Assembly (NCBI GenBank): GCA_016927185.1
Contig: JAFGND010000028.1
Span: 1-47,430, forward strand
Direction of reading: 5' to 3'
DNA length: 47,430 nucleotides
DNA from: Candidatus Coatesiibacteriota bacterium
GTDB lineage: Bacteria > JAFGND01
Shown here: one piece after another, positions 25,340 through 34,950 of the stretch
How positions within the stretch are numbered: position 1 is the first letter of the stretch
Layout: the number at the start of each line of letters is the position of its first letter
Made by a program: the position numbers and the translations under genes
Notes under the pieces: model-generated
The model's input: only the letters and a program-made list of their open reading frames with translations
What the model was told of the DNA's origin: nothing
Database searches by the model: none

Positions 25340-26524
25340 CTAGGGATTTACAGTGGTTATGTAAACCTGTTTTCCATTCTTGATTTGCAGAATCGCTGCA
25401 CTTTTTATTGGGTTTCTTTCTGCATCAAAAGTTATCTTACCAGATACTACCTCAAGATCCTTTGTTTCAGTAAGAGCTTTCTTTATTGCTTCTGAATCTG
25501 GTTTGCCTGCTCTTTTCAACGCATCTATCAAGATTTTGGAAGCATCATAACTCAAAACTGCAAGTGCGTCTGGGGTTGAATTGAACTTCTTCTCATAATC
25601 TGCAACAAATTGCTTTACCTGAGTTGAGGGTGTATCTTTTGAATAGTGGTTTGAAAAAGTAAGTCCCTCTACATCCTTTTGGCCAACCTCAACAAGCTTT
25701 GGAGAGTCAAATCCGTCTCCTCCCAATATTGGTACTGCAAGTCCTAACTTCTTTGCCTGGATTGCAATCTGGGCAGCAGCCTGATAATAGCATGGAGCAA
25801 AAATAAGCTCCGGTTTTGCACTTTTTATCTGCGTAAGAAGCGGTGAGAAGTCCTTTGTTTTATCTTCTCCAGGGAAAGGTTGATATGAAACTACTTTCCC
25901 CCCCAATTCCTCATAAGTTTTCTTGAAAACCTCTGCCAATCCCTTTGAATAATCATTTGCATTATCGAAAATCACAGCAGCAGTCTTCAGTTTCAAATTC
26001 TCTATCGCATACTTCGCCATCACTTTGCCCTGGAAAGGATCTATAAAGCATGCACGAAAAATGAAATCACCAGTCTGGGTGACTTTGGGATTTGTTGAAG
26101 CTGTCGAAATCATGGGAACTTTATGTTTCTGGGCAAGTGGTGCTCCTGCAAGAGAACAATTACTTTGAACAGTTCCTATTATTGCCAGTACCTTGTCATG
26201 AGTAATTAATTTGTTATAGGCACTTACTGCAGCTTCGGGAGAACCCTGATCGTCTGCAAAAACTACGTTGATCTTGTATTCTTTCCCATCTAATGTTATC
26301 TTATTTTCTATTTGCTCGAATGCCAGTATCACTCCCTCCCTGGTTGATTTTCCGAAAGTTGCTGTCTGACCAGTTATTGGAGCAACAACTCCAATTGTAA
26401 TAACAGCCTTACCTGCTTTTTCTGGTTTCTGTTGTGGCATATGATTTTTTTCATCAACTCTCCCAGTGCCACAGCTTAACAAGAAAGCAAATAAAGAGAT
26501 AACCAACAAATACTTATAACCCAT
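25340..26524 (-). CDS. livK: Branched-chain amino acid ABC transporter, substrate-binding lipoprotein (LivK type)
   Basis: A 394-residue lipoprotein: signal MGYKYLLVISLFAFLLSC with the lipid-modified cysteine at residue 18, a short linker, then a type I periplasmic binding fold (ITIGVVAPITGQTATFGKSTREGVILAFEQI, FADDQGSPEAAVSAYNKLI, GTVQSNCSLAGAPLAQKHKVPMISTASTNP). Ser/Thr residues in the ISTASTNP strand usually hold the amino acid's carboxylate. Ribosome site GGAGG-TAAAGG. It is the first gene of livKHMGF and has its own promoter in the 64-nt gap upstream. Ligand identity cannot be set from sequence: Leu/Ile/Val is the default. Confidence 0.94.
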   Translation of the reverse strand: MGYKYLLVISLFAFLLSCGTGRVDEKNHMPQQKPEKAGKAVITIGVVAPITGQTATFGKSTREGVILAFEQIENKITLDGKEYKINVVFADDQGSPEAAVSAYNKLITHDKVLAIIGTVQSNCSLAGAPLAQKHKVPMISTASTNPKVTQTGDFIFRACFIDPFQGKVMAKYAIENLKLKTAAVIFDNANDYSKGLAEVFKKTYEELGGKVVSYQPFPGEDKTKDFSPLLTQIKSAKPELIFAPCYYQAAAQIAIQAKKLGLAVPILGGDGFDSPKLVEVGQKDVEGLTFSNHYSKDTPSTQVKQFVADYEKKFNSTPDALAVLSYDASKILIDALKRAGKPDSEAIKKALTETKDLEVVSGKITFDAERNPIKSAAILQIKNGKQVYITTVNP

Positions 26525-26554
26525 CCTTTACCTCCATATATTTAATAATGTGTT

Positions 26555-26583
26555 TAGACCTTGAAAAAACTGACTTATGTCAA
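26555..26583 (-). promoter_or_regulatory. Probable promoter of the livKHMGF operon
   Basis: Minus-strand TTGACA (26583-26578), then a T-rich spacer and GGTCTA at 17 nt or TCTAAA at 19 nt, about 35 nt before the livK start. The box nearly touches the end of the upstream NTPase gene. CCTTGA and TCAAGG flank it as 6-bp inverted arms. Confidence 0.45.
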
Positions 26584-26588
26584 GGTTT

Positions 26589-27146
26589 TTATAAAGAGGA
26601 ATGCAATGTTATTGATTTGCTTATCTCAGCTAATACCTTCTGAAAAATTTCTTCCCTGTTATTTCTCTCCAGATTATATAAAGAAACATAATCCAGGCTC
26701 TTATATCTATCAAGTACTGGATTTCTTTTCTGTTTTATTGTTGCAACCAGTAAACTGCTATCTTCGAACAACTTGTCAAATTCCTTCCTGAGCTCCTCAG
26801 AAAATAATTCCATTATTCCTATTTCATCTACAATAACCAAATCATTTTCTTCCCTCTCTCTTAGAACAGGAAGTGCTATCTTGTTGATATTGTCAATATT
26901 GACTCCATAAAATCCAATCCTGTACTGAGTCTTGAAATTCAAATGAGCCATTATTAGTATATTGCCCTTGAAATCCTCTATTGTAAAGCCTGTTCTCCTT
27001 GCAGTGTTTTCATCTCTAATTTCCTTTGTAACAAACCCGGTAATTTTGATTTTTTCCTTTATGCAGGTAATTAATGAATTCATGAGAGTTGTTTTACCAA
27101 CACCTGGATAACCGGTAATCAATATCTTCCTGCCAGGCAATTTCAA
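26589..27146 (-). CDS. NTPase of the THEP1 type (P-loop nucleoside-triphosphatase)
   Basis: A 185-residue single-domain P-loop protein: Walker A ITGYPGVGKTTLM (about residues 10-22), GFVTKEIRDENTARRTGF, and Walker B LVIVDEIGIMEL, all typical of the THEP1 family first studied in Aquifex, which hydrolyses nucleoside triphosphates slowly. The length matches the family. It overlaps the fabH stop by 4 nt (ATGA), so it is the last gene of the thiC-eno-ftsB-fabH-NTPase unit. Its cellular role is unknown. Confidence 0.88.
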   Translation of the reverse strand: MKLPGRKILITGYPGVGKTTLMNSLITCIKEKIKITGFVTKEIRDENTARRTGFTIEDFKGNILIMAHLNFKTQYRIGFYGVNIDNINKIALPVLREREENDLVIVDEIGIMELFSEELRKEFDKLFEDSSLLVATIKQKRNPVLDRYKSLDYVSLYNLERNNREEIFQKVLAEISKSITLHSSL

Positions 27147-28126
27147 ATCTCAATCAGCATACTCGCCCAGGTAAGTCCTGCCCCGAATCCTACCATCATT
27201 ATTTTCATGCCTGAAACCATTTTTCCATCTATATTAAGCTCAGATAATGCAATAGGTATAGATGCTGCTGATGTGTTCCCTACCCTGTCAAGATTGACAT
27301 AGAATCTCTCCAGAGGTAAATCCAGGGATTTGGCTGCTGCTTCGATTATCCTGATATTTGCCTGATGAGGTATAATAAGATCAATGTCATCAAGATTCAG
27401 TTCTGCCATTTTTAGTGTCTCATTTATAGTTCTTGGTAAAATGCTTACTCCAAACCTGAAAACATTAACTCCCTGCATCTTTATGAAGTGTCTTTCAAAG
27501 GAAACTGAATTAATAGATGCTGGTTCTCTGCTTCCACCTGCAGGAATAGTCAATACATCAGGAGCAGACCTGTTTTCACAACCCCAGTCAAAACCAAGTA
27601 TTCCTCCTTTGTCTCCAGCTTCATACAAAACAGCTCCAGCACCATCTCCAAACAAGACTGCAGTTGTCCTGTCTTTCAAGTCAAGAAATCTTGAGACTAC
27701 TTCCGCTCCAATTACCAGTATTCTATCTGAACTTCCAAGAGCTATCATATGATAAGCTAGTATTGATGCGTAAGTAAATCCTGCACATGCACATGCGACA
27801 TCGAAAACCGGTATCTCATTCAAACCCAGTGCTTTCTGAACAATAGATGCAGTTGAAGGCATGAGATGATCCGGTGTGTAAGTTGCAAGAATGACGGCAT
27901 CTATGGTAGATGCACCACATCTCTCTATAATTGGAATGCATGTCTTTATGGCAAGATCAGAAGTGCTTTCTTCCTTTTCTGCGAAATACCTTTGCCTGAT
28001 TCCGGTTCTCTCTCTTATCCAGGAATCATTTGTAGGCATGATATTACTGAACATTTCATTTGTCACAAGACGTTTCGGCAAATAATGGGAAACGTCTCTT
28101 AAAATTACTTTCCTACTTCTTTCCAA
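27143..28126 (-). CDS. fabH: 3-oxoacyl-[acyl-carrier-protein] synthase III
   Basis: A 327-residue condensing enzyme (KAS III) that starts fatty-acid synthesis by joining acetyl-CoA or another primer to malonyl-ACP. The catalytic cysteine is in DVACACAGFTYA, the histidine in IIPHQANIRI, and the asparagine in VGNTSAASIP: the full Cys-His-Asn triad. WIRERTGIRQRYFA, FGDGAGAVL and GFGAGLTWA are FabH blocks. The start is TTG at 28126, inferred because VILRDVSHYLPKRLVTNE is the usual N-terminus and no ATG or GTG fits. It overlaps the ftsB-like gene by 14 nt. No other fab gene lies in the window. Branched or straight primer preference cannot be told. Confidence 0.94.
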   Translation of the reverse strand: MERSRKVILRDVSHYLPKRLVTNEMFSNIMPTNDSWIRERTGIRQRYFAEKEESTSDLAIKTCIPIIERCGASTIDAVILATYTPDHLMPSTASIVQKALGLNEIPVFDVACACAGFTYASILAYHMIALGSSDRILVIGAEVVSRFLDLKDRTTAVLFGDGAGAVLYEAGDKGGILGFDWGCENRSAPDVLTIPAGGSREPASINSVSFERHFIKMQGVNVFRFGVSILPRTINETLKMAELNLDDIDLIIPHQANIRIIEAAAKSLDLPLERFYVNLDRVGNTSAASIPIALSELNIDGKMVSGMKIMMVGFGAGLTWASMLIEI

Positions 28127-28436
28127 CTTCTCTTAATGTATCTCTGGGGAATGTATAAATTCTCTCTCCAGGTTTGCCAAAAGAGAATCTCTCTCTGGCT
28201 ATTCTCTCAATATACGATTCACTTTTTAAAAGATCTCTTTCTCTTACTAACCCCTGTTGAACAGCAAGTTCCTGTACTATCTTTTCTTCAAGACCAGCTT
28301 TCTTCTTTTTCAAGTTCCTGTATTGAAGATATCCGAAATCCCCAAACAAGAATGCATACAACCAGAGCAGAATAAAAATCATTATCGCTGATATGAAAAT
28401 CCGCTTTGGATTAAGAAAAAAAGAAGTTATATTCAA
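28113..28436 (-). CDS. FtsB/DivIC-like septum formation protein
   Basis: A 107-residue bitopic membrane protein: one N-terminal helix (IFISAIMIFILLWLYAFLFG), then a coiled coil (YLQYRNLKKKKAGLEEKIVQELAVQQGLVRERDLL), then the SESYIERIARERFSFGKPGERIYTFP segment, which matches the conserved end of FtsB/DivIC (EEIARErlgm.kPgE). Such proteins join FtsL and FtsQ in the divisome. Its place directly after enolase (2-nt gap) repeats the eno-ftsB order seen in many Proteobacteria. The start is TTG 28436, with GGAG 11 nt upstream in the end of eno; a later ATG inside the membrane helix is unlikely. Confidence 0.86.
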   Translation of the reverse strand: MNITSFFLNPKRIFISAIMIFILLWLYAFLFGDFGYLQYRNLKKKKAGLEEKIVQELAVQQGLVRERDLLKSESYIERIARERFSFGKPGERIYTFPRDTLREVGKK

Positions 28437-28438
28437 GA

Positions 28439-29731
<1,293 letters not shown>

Positions 29732-31015
29732 TTATTCTCCTCCTCCAAGTACTTTTTTCATCTTCTTGATAGCACAAAAATCTCCACACATACTGCAGAC
29801 TTCATTATCCTGGGGCTTTACCATTGAGCGAAAGGTTTCTGCCTTGACAGGATCCAAAGCCAGTTTTATTACCTCATCCCAGTGAAAATCCTTTCTAGCC
29901 TTGCTTAAGGCATAATCCCAATCAACTTCATTACGTCTTATCATGTCTCCCACATGTGCAGCTATACGTGATGCTATTACTCCTTCCCTTACATCCGAAA
30001 CATCCGGTAATTTCAGATGTTCAGCAGGAGTGACGTAACACAGGTAATCTGCCCCGCTTACTGCTGCAATAGAACCTCCTATTGCACCTACTATATGATC
30101 GTATCCGGGTGCGACATCAGTAACCAGTGGTCCAAGAACGTAGAAAGGAGCATTCTTGCATAGTTTCTTCTCAAGCAGTATATTTGTTTCAATCTCGTTT
30201 ATTGGTATATGCCCGGGACCTTCTACCATCACCTGAACATTTCCTTCCCTTGCTCTTTCTACCAATTCCCCTAGAATTATAAGCTCCTGAACTTGCGGTC
30301 TGTCTGTAGAATCGTCTATCGCTCCCGGTCTGAATCCATCACCCAGAGATAGAGTTATATCATAATCATAGGCTATTGCAAGTAAATCATCATAATACTG
30401 ATAAAAAGGATTTTCAGCCTTGTTGAATTCCATCCATTCAACCATTAGACTCCCTCCTCTTGATACCAATCCGGCGAGTCTGCCATCCTTTTTCAATCTA
30501 TTTACCGAGCTTCTTGTTACTCCACAATGAATTGTCATGAAGTCAACACCTTGTTCTGCCTGCTCCTGTATGAGATTGAAAAAATCCTTCACTTTCATCT
30601 CTGCAAAAGACTTCCCCTTTTTCATCATATAATAGGCACCCTGATAGACCGGTACTGTTCCTATCGGGACATTAGATTCCTCAATCATCCTCTTCCTGAT
30701 TTCTGTCAAATCTCCGCCAGTAGATAAATCCATAACTGTATGGGCACCATATTTTATTGCTTCCTTCAGTTTGTTTATCTCCAATTCCAAATCATTCAAA
30801 TCCTTGCTTGTTCCAATATTTGCATTTATCTTGATTCTGAGGCCTGTTCCAATGCCTACTGGAAAAAGATCTTTTCTCTTGATATTTTGAAGCAATACTA
30901 TTTCTCCTGCAGCGATTTTTTCTTTCAGAAAATCAGTGGAAACTCCCTCAATATCAGCAACTTTATGCATTGATTCACTAATATCACCATCTTTTGCTAT
31001 ACTAAGCTGTGTCAC
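29732..31015 (-). CDS. thiC: Phosphomethylpyrimidine synthase (HMP-P synthase)
   Basis: A 427-residue radical SAM enzyme that turns 5-aminoimidazole ribotide into the thiamin pyrimidine. INANIGTSKD, MDLSTGGDL, DFMTIHCGVTR, SRGGSLMVEWM, LSLGDGFRPGAIDD, VMVEGPGHIP and LGPLVTDVAPGYDH are ThiC blocks. The iron-sulfur motif CSMCGDFCAIK (C-x2-C-x4-C) sits near the C-terminus, the place unique to this family. It is the short form (about 430 residues) seen in many anaerobes, lacking the N-terminal extension of the ~630-residue E. coli protein. It heads the operon thiC-eno-ftsB-fabH-NTPase. No TPP riboswitch was seen in its short leader. Confidence 0.97.
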   Translation of the reverse strand: MTQLSIAKDGDISESMHKVADIEGVSTDFLKEKIAAGEIVLLQNIKRKDLFPVGIGTGLRIKINANIGTSKDLNDLELEINKLKEAIKYGAHTVMDLSTGGDLTEIRKRMIEESNVPIGTVPVYQGAYYMMKKGKSFAEMKVKDFFNLIQEQAEQGVDFMTIHCGVTRSSVNRLKKDGRLAGLVSRGGSLMVEWMEFNKAENPFYQYYDDLLAIAYDYDITLSLGDGFRPGAIDDSTDRPQVQELIILGELVERAREGNVQVMVEGPGHIPINEIETNILLEKKLCKNAPFYVLGPLVTDVAPGYDHIVGAIGGSIAAVSGADYLCYVTPAEHLKLPDVSDVREGVIASRIAAHVGDMIRRNEVDWDYALSKARKDFHWDEVIKLALDPVKAETFRSMVKPQDNEVCSMCGDFCAIKKMKKVLGGGE

Positions 31016-31044
31016 ATTACCTCCAAATATTATGATAATTGTTA

Positions 31045-31073
31045 GATATCCTTATTTAGTTTATTCTTGTCAA
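31045..31073 (-). promoter_or_regulatory. Probable promoter of the thiC-eno operon
   Basis: Minus-strand TTGACA (31073-31068) and GATATC at 17 nt, or TATCTA two bases further, about 30 nt before the thiC start, which has a GGAGGT ribosome site. The leader would be about 25-30 nt, too short for a riboswitch. The remaining gap to ddl (31074-31161) is AT-rich with only a 5-bp hairpin. Confidence 0.45.
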
Positions 31074-31161
31074 TGAAAAACAAGATAAATTAATATATAA
31101 AAACAACTTTATCATTACTTTCAGGGGAAACCTGATTATTGATCTTTTTAAGGATTTTTAA

Positions 31162-32250
31162 CTACAAATCCAGAAACAATGCGAAGTCGAGTTTGTGCTT
31201 TTCCTTGGCTAGTTTTATTAATTTATCAAGGAGCTCATTATATTTAATTCCGCTATACTCCCATAATTTCGGGAACATGCTGATTGAAGTAAATCCTGGA
31301 AGAGTATTCACTTCGTTAACAAAAAAATTCCCTCTGCATAGAAACAGATCAACCCTCGCAAAGCCTGAAACATTCAATATCTTATACGCACTTATTGCAA
31401 GTCTCTTGGCAACATCTACCTGATCAGGATAAAGCTTTGCTGGAATTATCAAGTCTGCTCCATTAGGATCTTCATATTTTGCCTTGTAAGAATAAAACTC
31501 ATGGTTTATGGGGATTATCTCTCCAGGTACTGAGGATTCAGGATATGAATTCCCTATAACAGCACATTCTATTTCCCTTACCTCTGCTCCCTGTTCAATT
31601 ATTATCTTGCTATCAAACTTGAAAGCATTTTTAACGGCTTCTTCAAGCTCTTCCCATGACTTCACTTTCGAAATCCCCACAGAAGAACCAAGGTTTGAAG
31701 GTTTAACAAACAAAGGCAGTTTTAAATGCGATTCAATCCTTTTTCTTGAAACTTCCTCACTATTCCTGAATTCCATGAAAGGAAGAACAGGGATAGAATT
31801 TGCTTCAAGGAGCTTCTTGGAAACTGATTTATCCATGCAAATGGAAGAACTCAATAAATCTGCCCCAACATAAGGAATACCTGCCATCCTGAGAAGTCCC
31901 TGAAGAGTTCCATCTTCACCAAAAGGACCATGAGTAATTGGAAACGCAATATCCACGGACACTATCTGCTTGCTATCACCAAGACTTATAAAACCTCTTG
32001 TTTTAGTATCAGGAATAACCGCAACAGCTGGATATCTCTCAGCTTTTTCTTTCGAAAGTGATGGCAAGTCCTGAGAATCCTCCCATACACTTTCATCACA
32101 AATATGCCATCCTCCTGATTTATCGATTCCAATCAGAATGACATCATATTTGTTTTTGTCCAGTGAGGCATGAATGTTCTTTGCTGAAATCAACGAAATT
32201 TCATGTTCACACGATTTTCCACCGAATATCAAGGCTAAAGTTTCTTTCAT
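31162..32250 (-). CDS. ddl: D-alanine--D-alanine ligase
   Basis: A 362-residue ATP-grasp ligase that makes the D-Ala-D-Ala dipeptide for peptidoglycan. LALIFGGKSCEHEISLISA is the family start; FPITHGPFGEDGTLQGLLRMAGIPYVGADLLSS, KPSNLGSSVGISKV (nucleotide loop), GFARVDLFL and FVNEVNTLPGFTSISMFPKLW (metal-binding and D-Ala sites) follow. The start is set at ATG 32250, matching the family; an upstream frame to 32286 overlaps the promoter. There is no Shine-Dalgarno site, and the predicted transcript begins almost at the ATG. Downstream is the thiC operon on the same strand with its own promoter. Confidence 0.95.
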   Translation of the reverse strand: MKETLALIFGGKSCEHEISLISAKNIHASLDKNKYDVILIGIDKSGGWHICDESVWEDSQDLPSLSKEKAERYPAVAVIPDTKTRGFISLGDSKQIVSVDIAFPITHGPFGEDGTLQGLLRMAGIPYVGADLLSSSICMDKSVSKKLLEANSIPVLPFMEFRNSEEVSRKRIESHLKLPLFVKPSNLGSSVGISKVKSWEELEEAVKNAFKFDSKIIIEQGAEVREIECAVIGNSYPESSVPGEIIPINHEFYSYKAKYEDPNGADLIIPAKLYPDQVDVAKRLAISAYKILNVSGFARVDLFLCRGNFFVNEVNTLPGFTSISMFPKLWEYSGIKYNELLDKLIKLAKEKHKLDFALFLDL

Positions 32251-32257
32251 TTTCTTT

Positions 32258-32286
32258 AAGTAAAGAATCAATGAATTTTGAGTCAA
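32258..32286 (-). promoter_or_regulatory. ddl promoter, apparently leaderless
   Basis: Minus-strand TTGACT (32286-32281), 17-nt spacer, TTACTT (32263-32258). Transcription would begin about 7 nt downstream, within a base or two of the ATG at 32250. This fits the lack of a ribosome site. Confidence 0.45.
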
Positions 32287-32298
32287 GAAATTTCATTA

Positions 32299-32327
32299 TT
32301 GACCATTTAAATATAATTCTTTTATGT
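32299..32327 (+). promoter_or_regulatory. queE promoter, apparently leaderless
   Basis: TTGACC (32299-32304), 17-nt spacer, TTATGT (32322-32327), the same -10 as at the left-edge propeller gene. Transcription would begin near 32334, only a few bases before ATG 32337. It lies back-to-back with the ddl promoter. Confidence 0.45.
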
Positions 32328-32336
32328 GCCGATACT

Positions 32337-32987
32337 ATGATGAAGACTGTTAAAATAATAGAAATATACAACTCAGTTCTTGGTGAAAGCACGTTTTCAG
32401 GACTTCCCGCGACAATAATAAGGTTTGCTGGCTGCAATCTGAGATGCAAATGGTGCGATTCAAAGTTCACATATACAAGAGGTTACAAATACTTCATGAA
32501 TGATATAATTTCTATTGTCAGAAAACAGAAGCATAACTTCGTATTAATAACCGGGGGAGAACCTTTGTTCCAGAGAAACGCAAAAAGCCTGATTAGAAAA
32601 CTTCTTAGAAGCAATAAGCATGTTATTGTAGAAACAAATGGTTCATTCTTGATACCCCGTCTTAATTCAGAAAAGATATCCTGGATAATTGATATCAAAA
32701 CCCCATCAAGTGGTATGCATAAGCATCTTAATCTTGAAAACCTAATTAATTCAAGAAAATTTGATGAAATAAAATGTGTTATCAGCAATAAGGAGGATTT
32801 TGACTATGCTATCAAAAAAATAAAGCTGATTAAAAAAGTCCCTCCATCAAGTATTCTTTTTTCAACAGTATTTGGGGAGATGGAAGCAAAAGAACTTTCC
32901 AGTTTGCTCTTGCATTCAAAGCTGAATTATAGACTTCAGCTGCAAATTCACAAGATAATTTGGCAACCTGATGAAAGAAAGGTTTGA
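32337..32987 (+). CDS. queE: 7-carboxy-7-deazaguanine synthase (QueE-like radical SAM)
   Basis: A 216-residue radical SAM protein. IIEIYNSVLGESTFSGLPATIIRFAGCNLRCKWCD has the QueE-type opening and the C-x3-C-x2-C cluster motif (Cys33, 37, 40); LITGGEPLFQ and VIVETNGS are the SAM-binding GGE and ETNG motifs; WIIDIKTPSSGM matches the family's DiKtPsSg block. QueE converts 6-carboxytetrahydropterin to carboxy-deazaguanine, the precursor of queuosine. No queC, queD or queF lies in the window. The start is the first of two ATGs at 32337; an upstream extension overlaps ddl and lacks similarity. cmk follows after 11 nt. Confidence 0.92.
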   Translation: MMKTVKIIEIYNSVLGESTFSGLPATIIRFAGCNLRCKWCDSKFTYTRGYKYFMNDIISIVRKQKHNFVLITGGEPLFQRNAKSLIRKLLRSNKHVIVETNGSFLIPRLNSEKISWIIDIKTPSSGMHKHLNLENLINSRKFDEIKCVISNKEDFDYAIKKIKLIKKVPPSSILFSTVFGEMEAKELSSLLLHSKLNYRLQLQIHKIIWQPDERKV

Positions 32988-32998
32988 AAGGAGAATTT

Positions 32999-33670
32999 AT
33001 GGCAGTAATTGCAATTGACGGTCCAGCAGGTTCAGGAAAAAGTACTACAGCTAAACTGGTTGCCAAAGAGCTTGGTTTCATTTATGTTGATACTGGAGCT
33101 ATGTACAGGGCAGTAGCTTTAGAATCAATAAACAGAAAAGCCAATCTTTCAGATGCTTCAGAAATTGCCGAAATTGCTACCCAACTGAAAATCCACTTCA
33201 AGGAAAAAGAAGATGGTCAACATATCTTTCTTGATGACAAAGATGTTTCTGAAGAAATAAGGAGGAATGAAGTTAGTGAAGCAGCATCAATAATAGCTAC
33301 TTATACAGGAGTCAGAAAGCATCTCGTGAAGATTCAGCAGGACATTGGAAGACACAACAACGTGGTAATGGAAGGAAGAGACATAGGTACTGTAGTATTT
33401 CCTGAAGCGGAAGTGAAAATCTTCATGATAGCTACTTATCCTACTAGAGCGGAGAGAAGACAATCAGACCTGGTCAAAAAGGGAGAAGAAATCAAGATAC
33501 CAGCATTAGTTAATCAGTTGAAAGAAAGAGATTTAAGAGATTCTTCGAGAGAAGACAGTCCACTAATGAAGACTGAAGAATCTATCGTAATTGATACCAC
33601 TTTACTGACAATTGAAGAACAAGTTTCAAAAGTTGTCAATATAGCAAGAGAAAAACTCAATCTAAAGTAG
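32999..33670 (+). CDS. cmk: Cytidylate kinase
   Basis: A 223-residue (d)CMP kinase from ATG 32999, 6 nt after AAAGGAG. The P-loop is IDGPAGSGKSTTAKLVA (about residues 6-20); YVDTGAMYRAVAL, DVSEEIRRNEVSEAASIIA, GRDIGTVVFPEAEVKIFM and ERDLRDSSREDSPL are Cmk-specific. The domain is full length. It makes CDP/dCDP in nucleotide recycling. It is the second gene after queE; the ribosome site overlaps the queE stop region. Its 3' end overlaps the convergent larA gene by 9 nt. Confidence 0.96.
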   Translation: MAVIAIDGPAGSGKSTTAKLVAKELGFIYVDTGAMYRAVALESINRKANLSDASEIAEIATQLKIHFKEKEDGQHIFLDDKDVSEEIRRNEVSEAASIIATYTGVRKHLVKIQQDIGRHNNVVMEGRDIGTVVFPEAEVKIFMIATYPTRAERRQSDLVKKGEEIKIPALVNQLKERDLRDSSREDSPLMKTEESIVIDTTLLTIEEQVSKVVNIAREKLNLK

Positions 33671-34891
33671 TTTGAAAAAAGTATAAGGTCCTTCCGGGAT
33701 TACTGCAATACTTCCCTTTTCGTTTTCAATTAGCTCTTTAGCGCTTTTTGTATCAAGGAATTCAAGAGGAGGAAAAACTGTCTCGCAAAGATAGTCTGAG
33801 CATATTATTACTTGCTTACCAGATGCATATTTCTTCAGAAGCTGAATCTGCCACTGATCCAGTTCCACCTTTTTCTCTTCCGAGAATATGCTGTCAAGAC
33901 TTTCCCAGTCATAATGCTTGCTGAAAAATGATGCAAACCTTTCTGAACCAAATCCCTCACTTCCTTCAAGAAAAAAGTAAATCTTCCCTCCATTCCTGCA
34001 TAAACCCGCAGCTGTAACCAATCCTTTTATCCCCTGATACAACGTGGCATCAAGAGGATAGCCTCCACACCCTGATATAACAACATCATAAAGGTTTCTT
34101 ATTTCCACTGCCTGCTTTCTTGAATAGAAGCCTGATCCTGACTTAAGTGTCTCTTTCATACTTCCGCAAAAAACATCAATAGGTTTCCTGTTTCTGTCAA
34201 TTAAAGCATTTATACAATAAGTTGGTGAACACAAGCTTACTGCTCTTGTAATAAAATCATGAAATGGATTTTTTCTTAGATTTCCGGTCTTGGTTCTCTC
34301 GCTTGCAAGTATTTTATTCCCATGAGAATATGCTATGGCTTCCCAACCGGAAATACCTGGAATAATTGCTTTTCTGCCTCCTGAAAATCCAGCCATGAAA
34401 TGAGGTTCAATCAATCCTATTGCTATCTTGAGATCCGAATTAACATATTGCTTGTTCAGCTTTATAGGGATTTCATCAATAACTCCAACCTGTACAAGAT
34501 TATTTTCATCTTTATAATCATGTGAAGAAGCAAAGGCTAAATAATCTGATGGAATCATCTCTGTCATTTCTTCCTTTGTACTGTTTCGATGTGTCCCTGT
34601 TCCAATCAAAATCTTGATTTCTCTACATGCAAGAATCTTGAGCAAGGGAGATAGCAGTTCCATGGTTGGACAAGCTCTTGTATGATCAGGAATTACAATG
34701 CAAACCGATTTGAATCCCTTGTGATTATTCAAAAAATCGAATAATTTCCTCTTGTATTTTACAAAAAGGTTCTTCTCTGCTTTTATGTCTTTTGTATTAA
34801 AGATGTCTATTCTGGAAGCTTTTTCTGATATAAAAACTGACAATCCTGATTTGCCGAAAACTAATTCGACTTTCAAGCAATCTAATGTCAT
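33662..34891 (-). CDS. LarA-family nickel-pincer racemase-like enzyme
   Basis: A 409-residue protein of the LarA (DUF2088) family. IVIPDHTRACPT corresponds to the Asp/Arg pair near the active site; ILIGTGTHR holds the first catalytic histidine; IEPHFMAGFSGGRKAIIPG holds the second histidine and the lysine that carries the nickel-pincer nucleotide. Founding members racemise lactate; related ones act on other 2-hydroxyacids, so the substrate is left open. No larB, larC or larE for cofactor synthesis lies in the window, so they must be elsewhere if the enzyme is active. It overlaps cmk by 9 nt at the stop end. The kinase gene lies 59 nt upstream on the same strand in its own direction of travel, not evidently in one operon. 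Confidence 0.9.
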   Translation of the reverse strand: MTLDCLKVELVFGKSGLSVFISEKASRIDIFNTKDIKAEKNLFVKYKRKLFDFLNNHKGFKSVCIVIPDHTRACPTMELLSPLLKILACREIKILIGTGTHRNSTKEEMTEMIPSDYLAFASSHDYKDENNLVQVGVIDEIPIKLNKQYVNSDLKIAIGLIEPHFMAGFSGGRKAIIPGISGWEAIAYSHGNKILASERTKTGNLRKNPFHDFITRAVSLCSPTYCINALIDRNRKPIDVFCGSMKETLKSGSGFYSRKQAVEIRNLYDVVISGCGGYPLDATLYQGIKGLVTAAGLCRNGGKIYFFLEGSEGFGSERFASFFSKHYDWESLDSIFSEEKKVELDQWQIQLLKKYASGKQVIICSDYLCETVFPPLEFLDTKSAKELIENEKGSIAVIPEGPYTFFKLL

Positions 34892-34950
34892 TTCCTGAAC
34901 TTCACCGCTTCATAAATTTAGCATTGATTTGTCTTTATTATTAACCGATA

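Noticed and set aside
31016-31161. TPP riboswitch before thiC (an ACCTGAT-like stretch near 31130)
   Set aside because: That stretch is on the opposite strand and upstream of the thiC promoter; the rest of the THI-box core is missing and the leader is only about 25-30 nt.
32163-32336. N-terminal extension of queE
   Set aside because: It overlaps ddl and both promoters; QueE proteins start with the segment after 32337.
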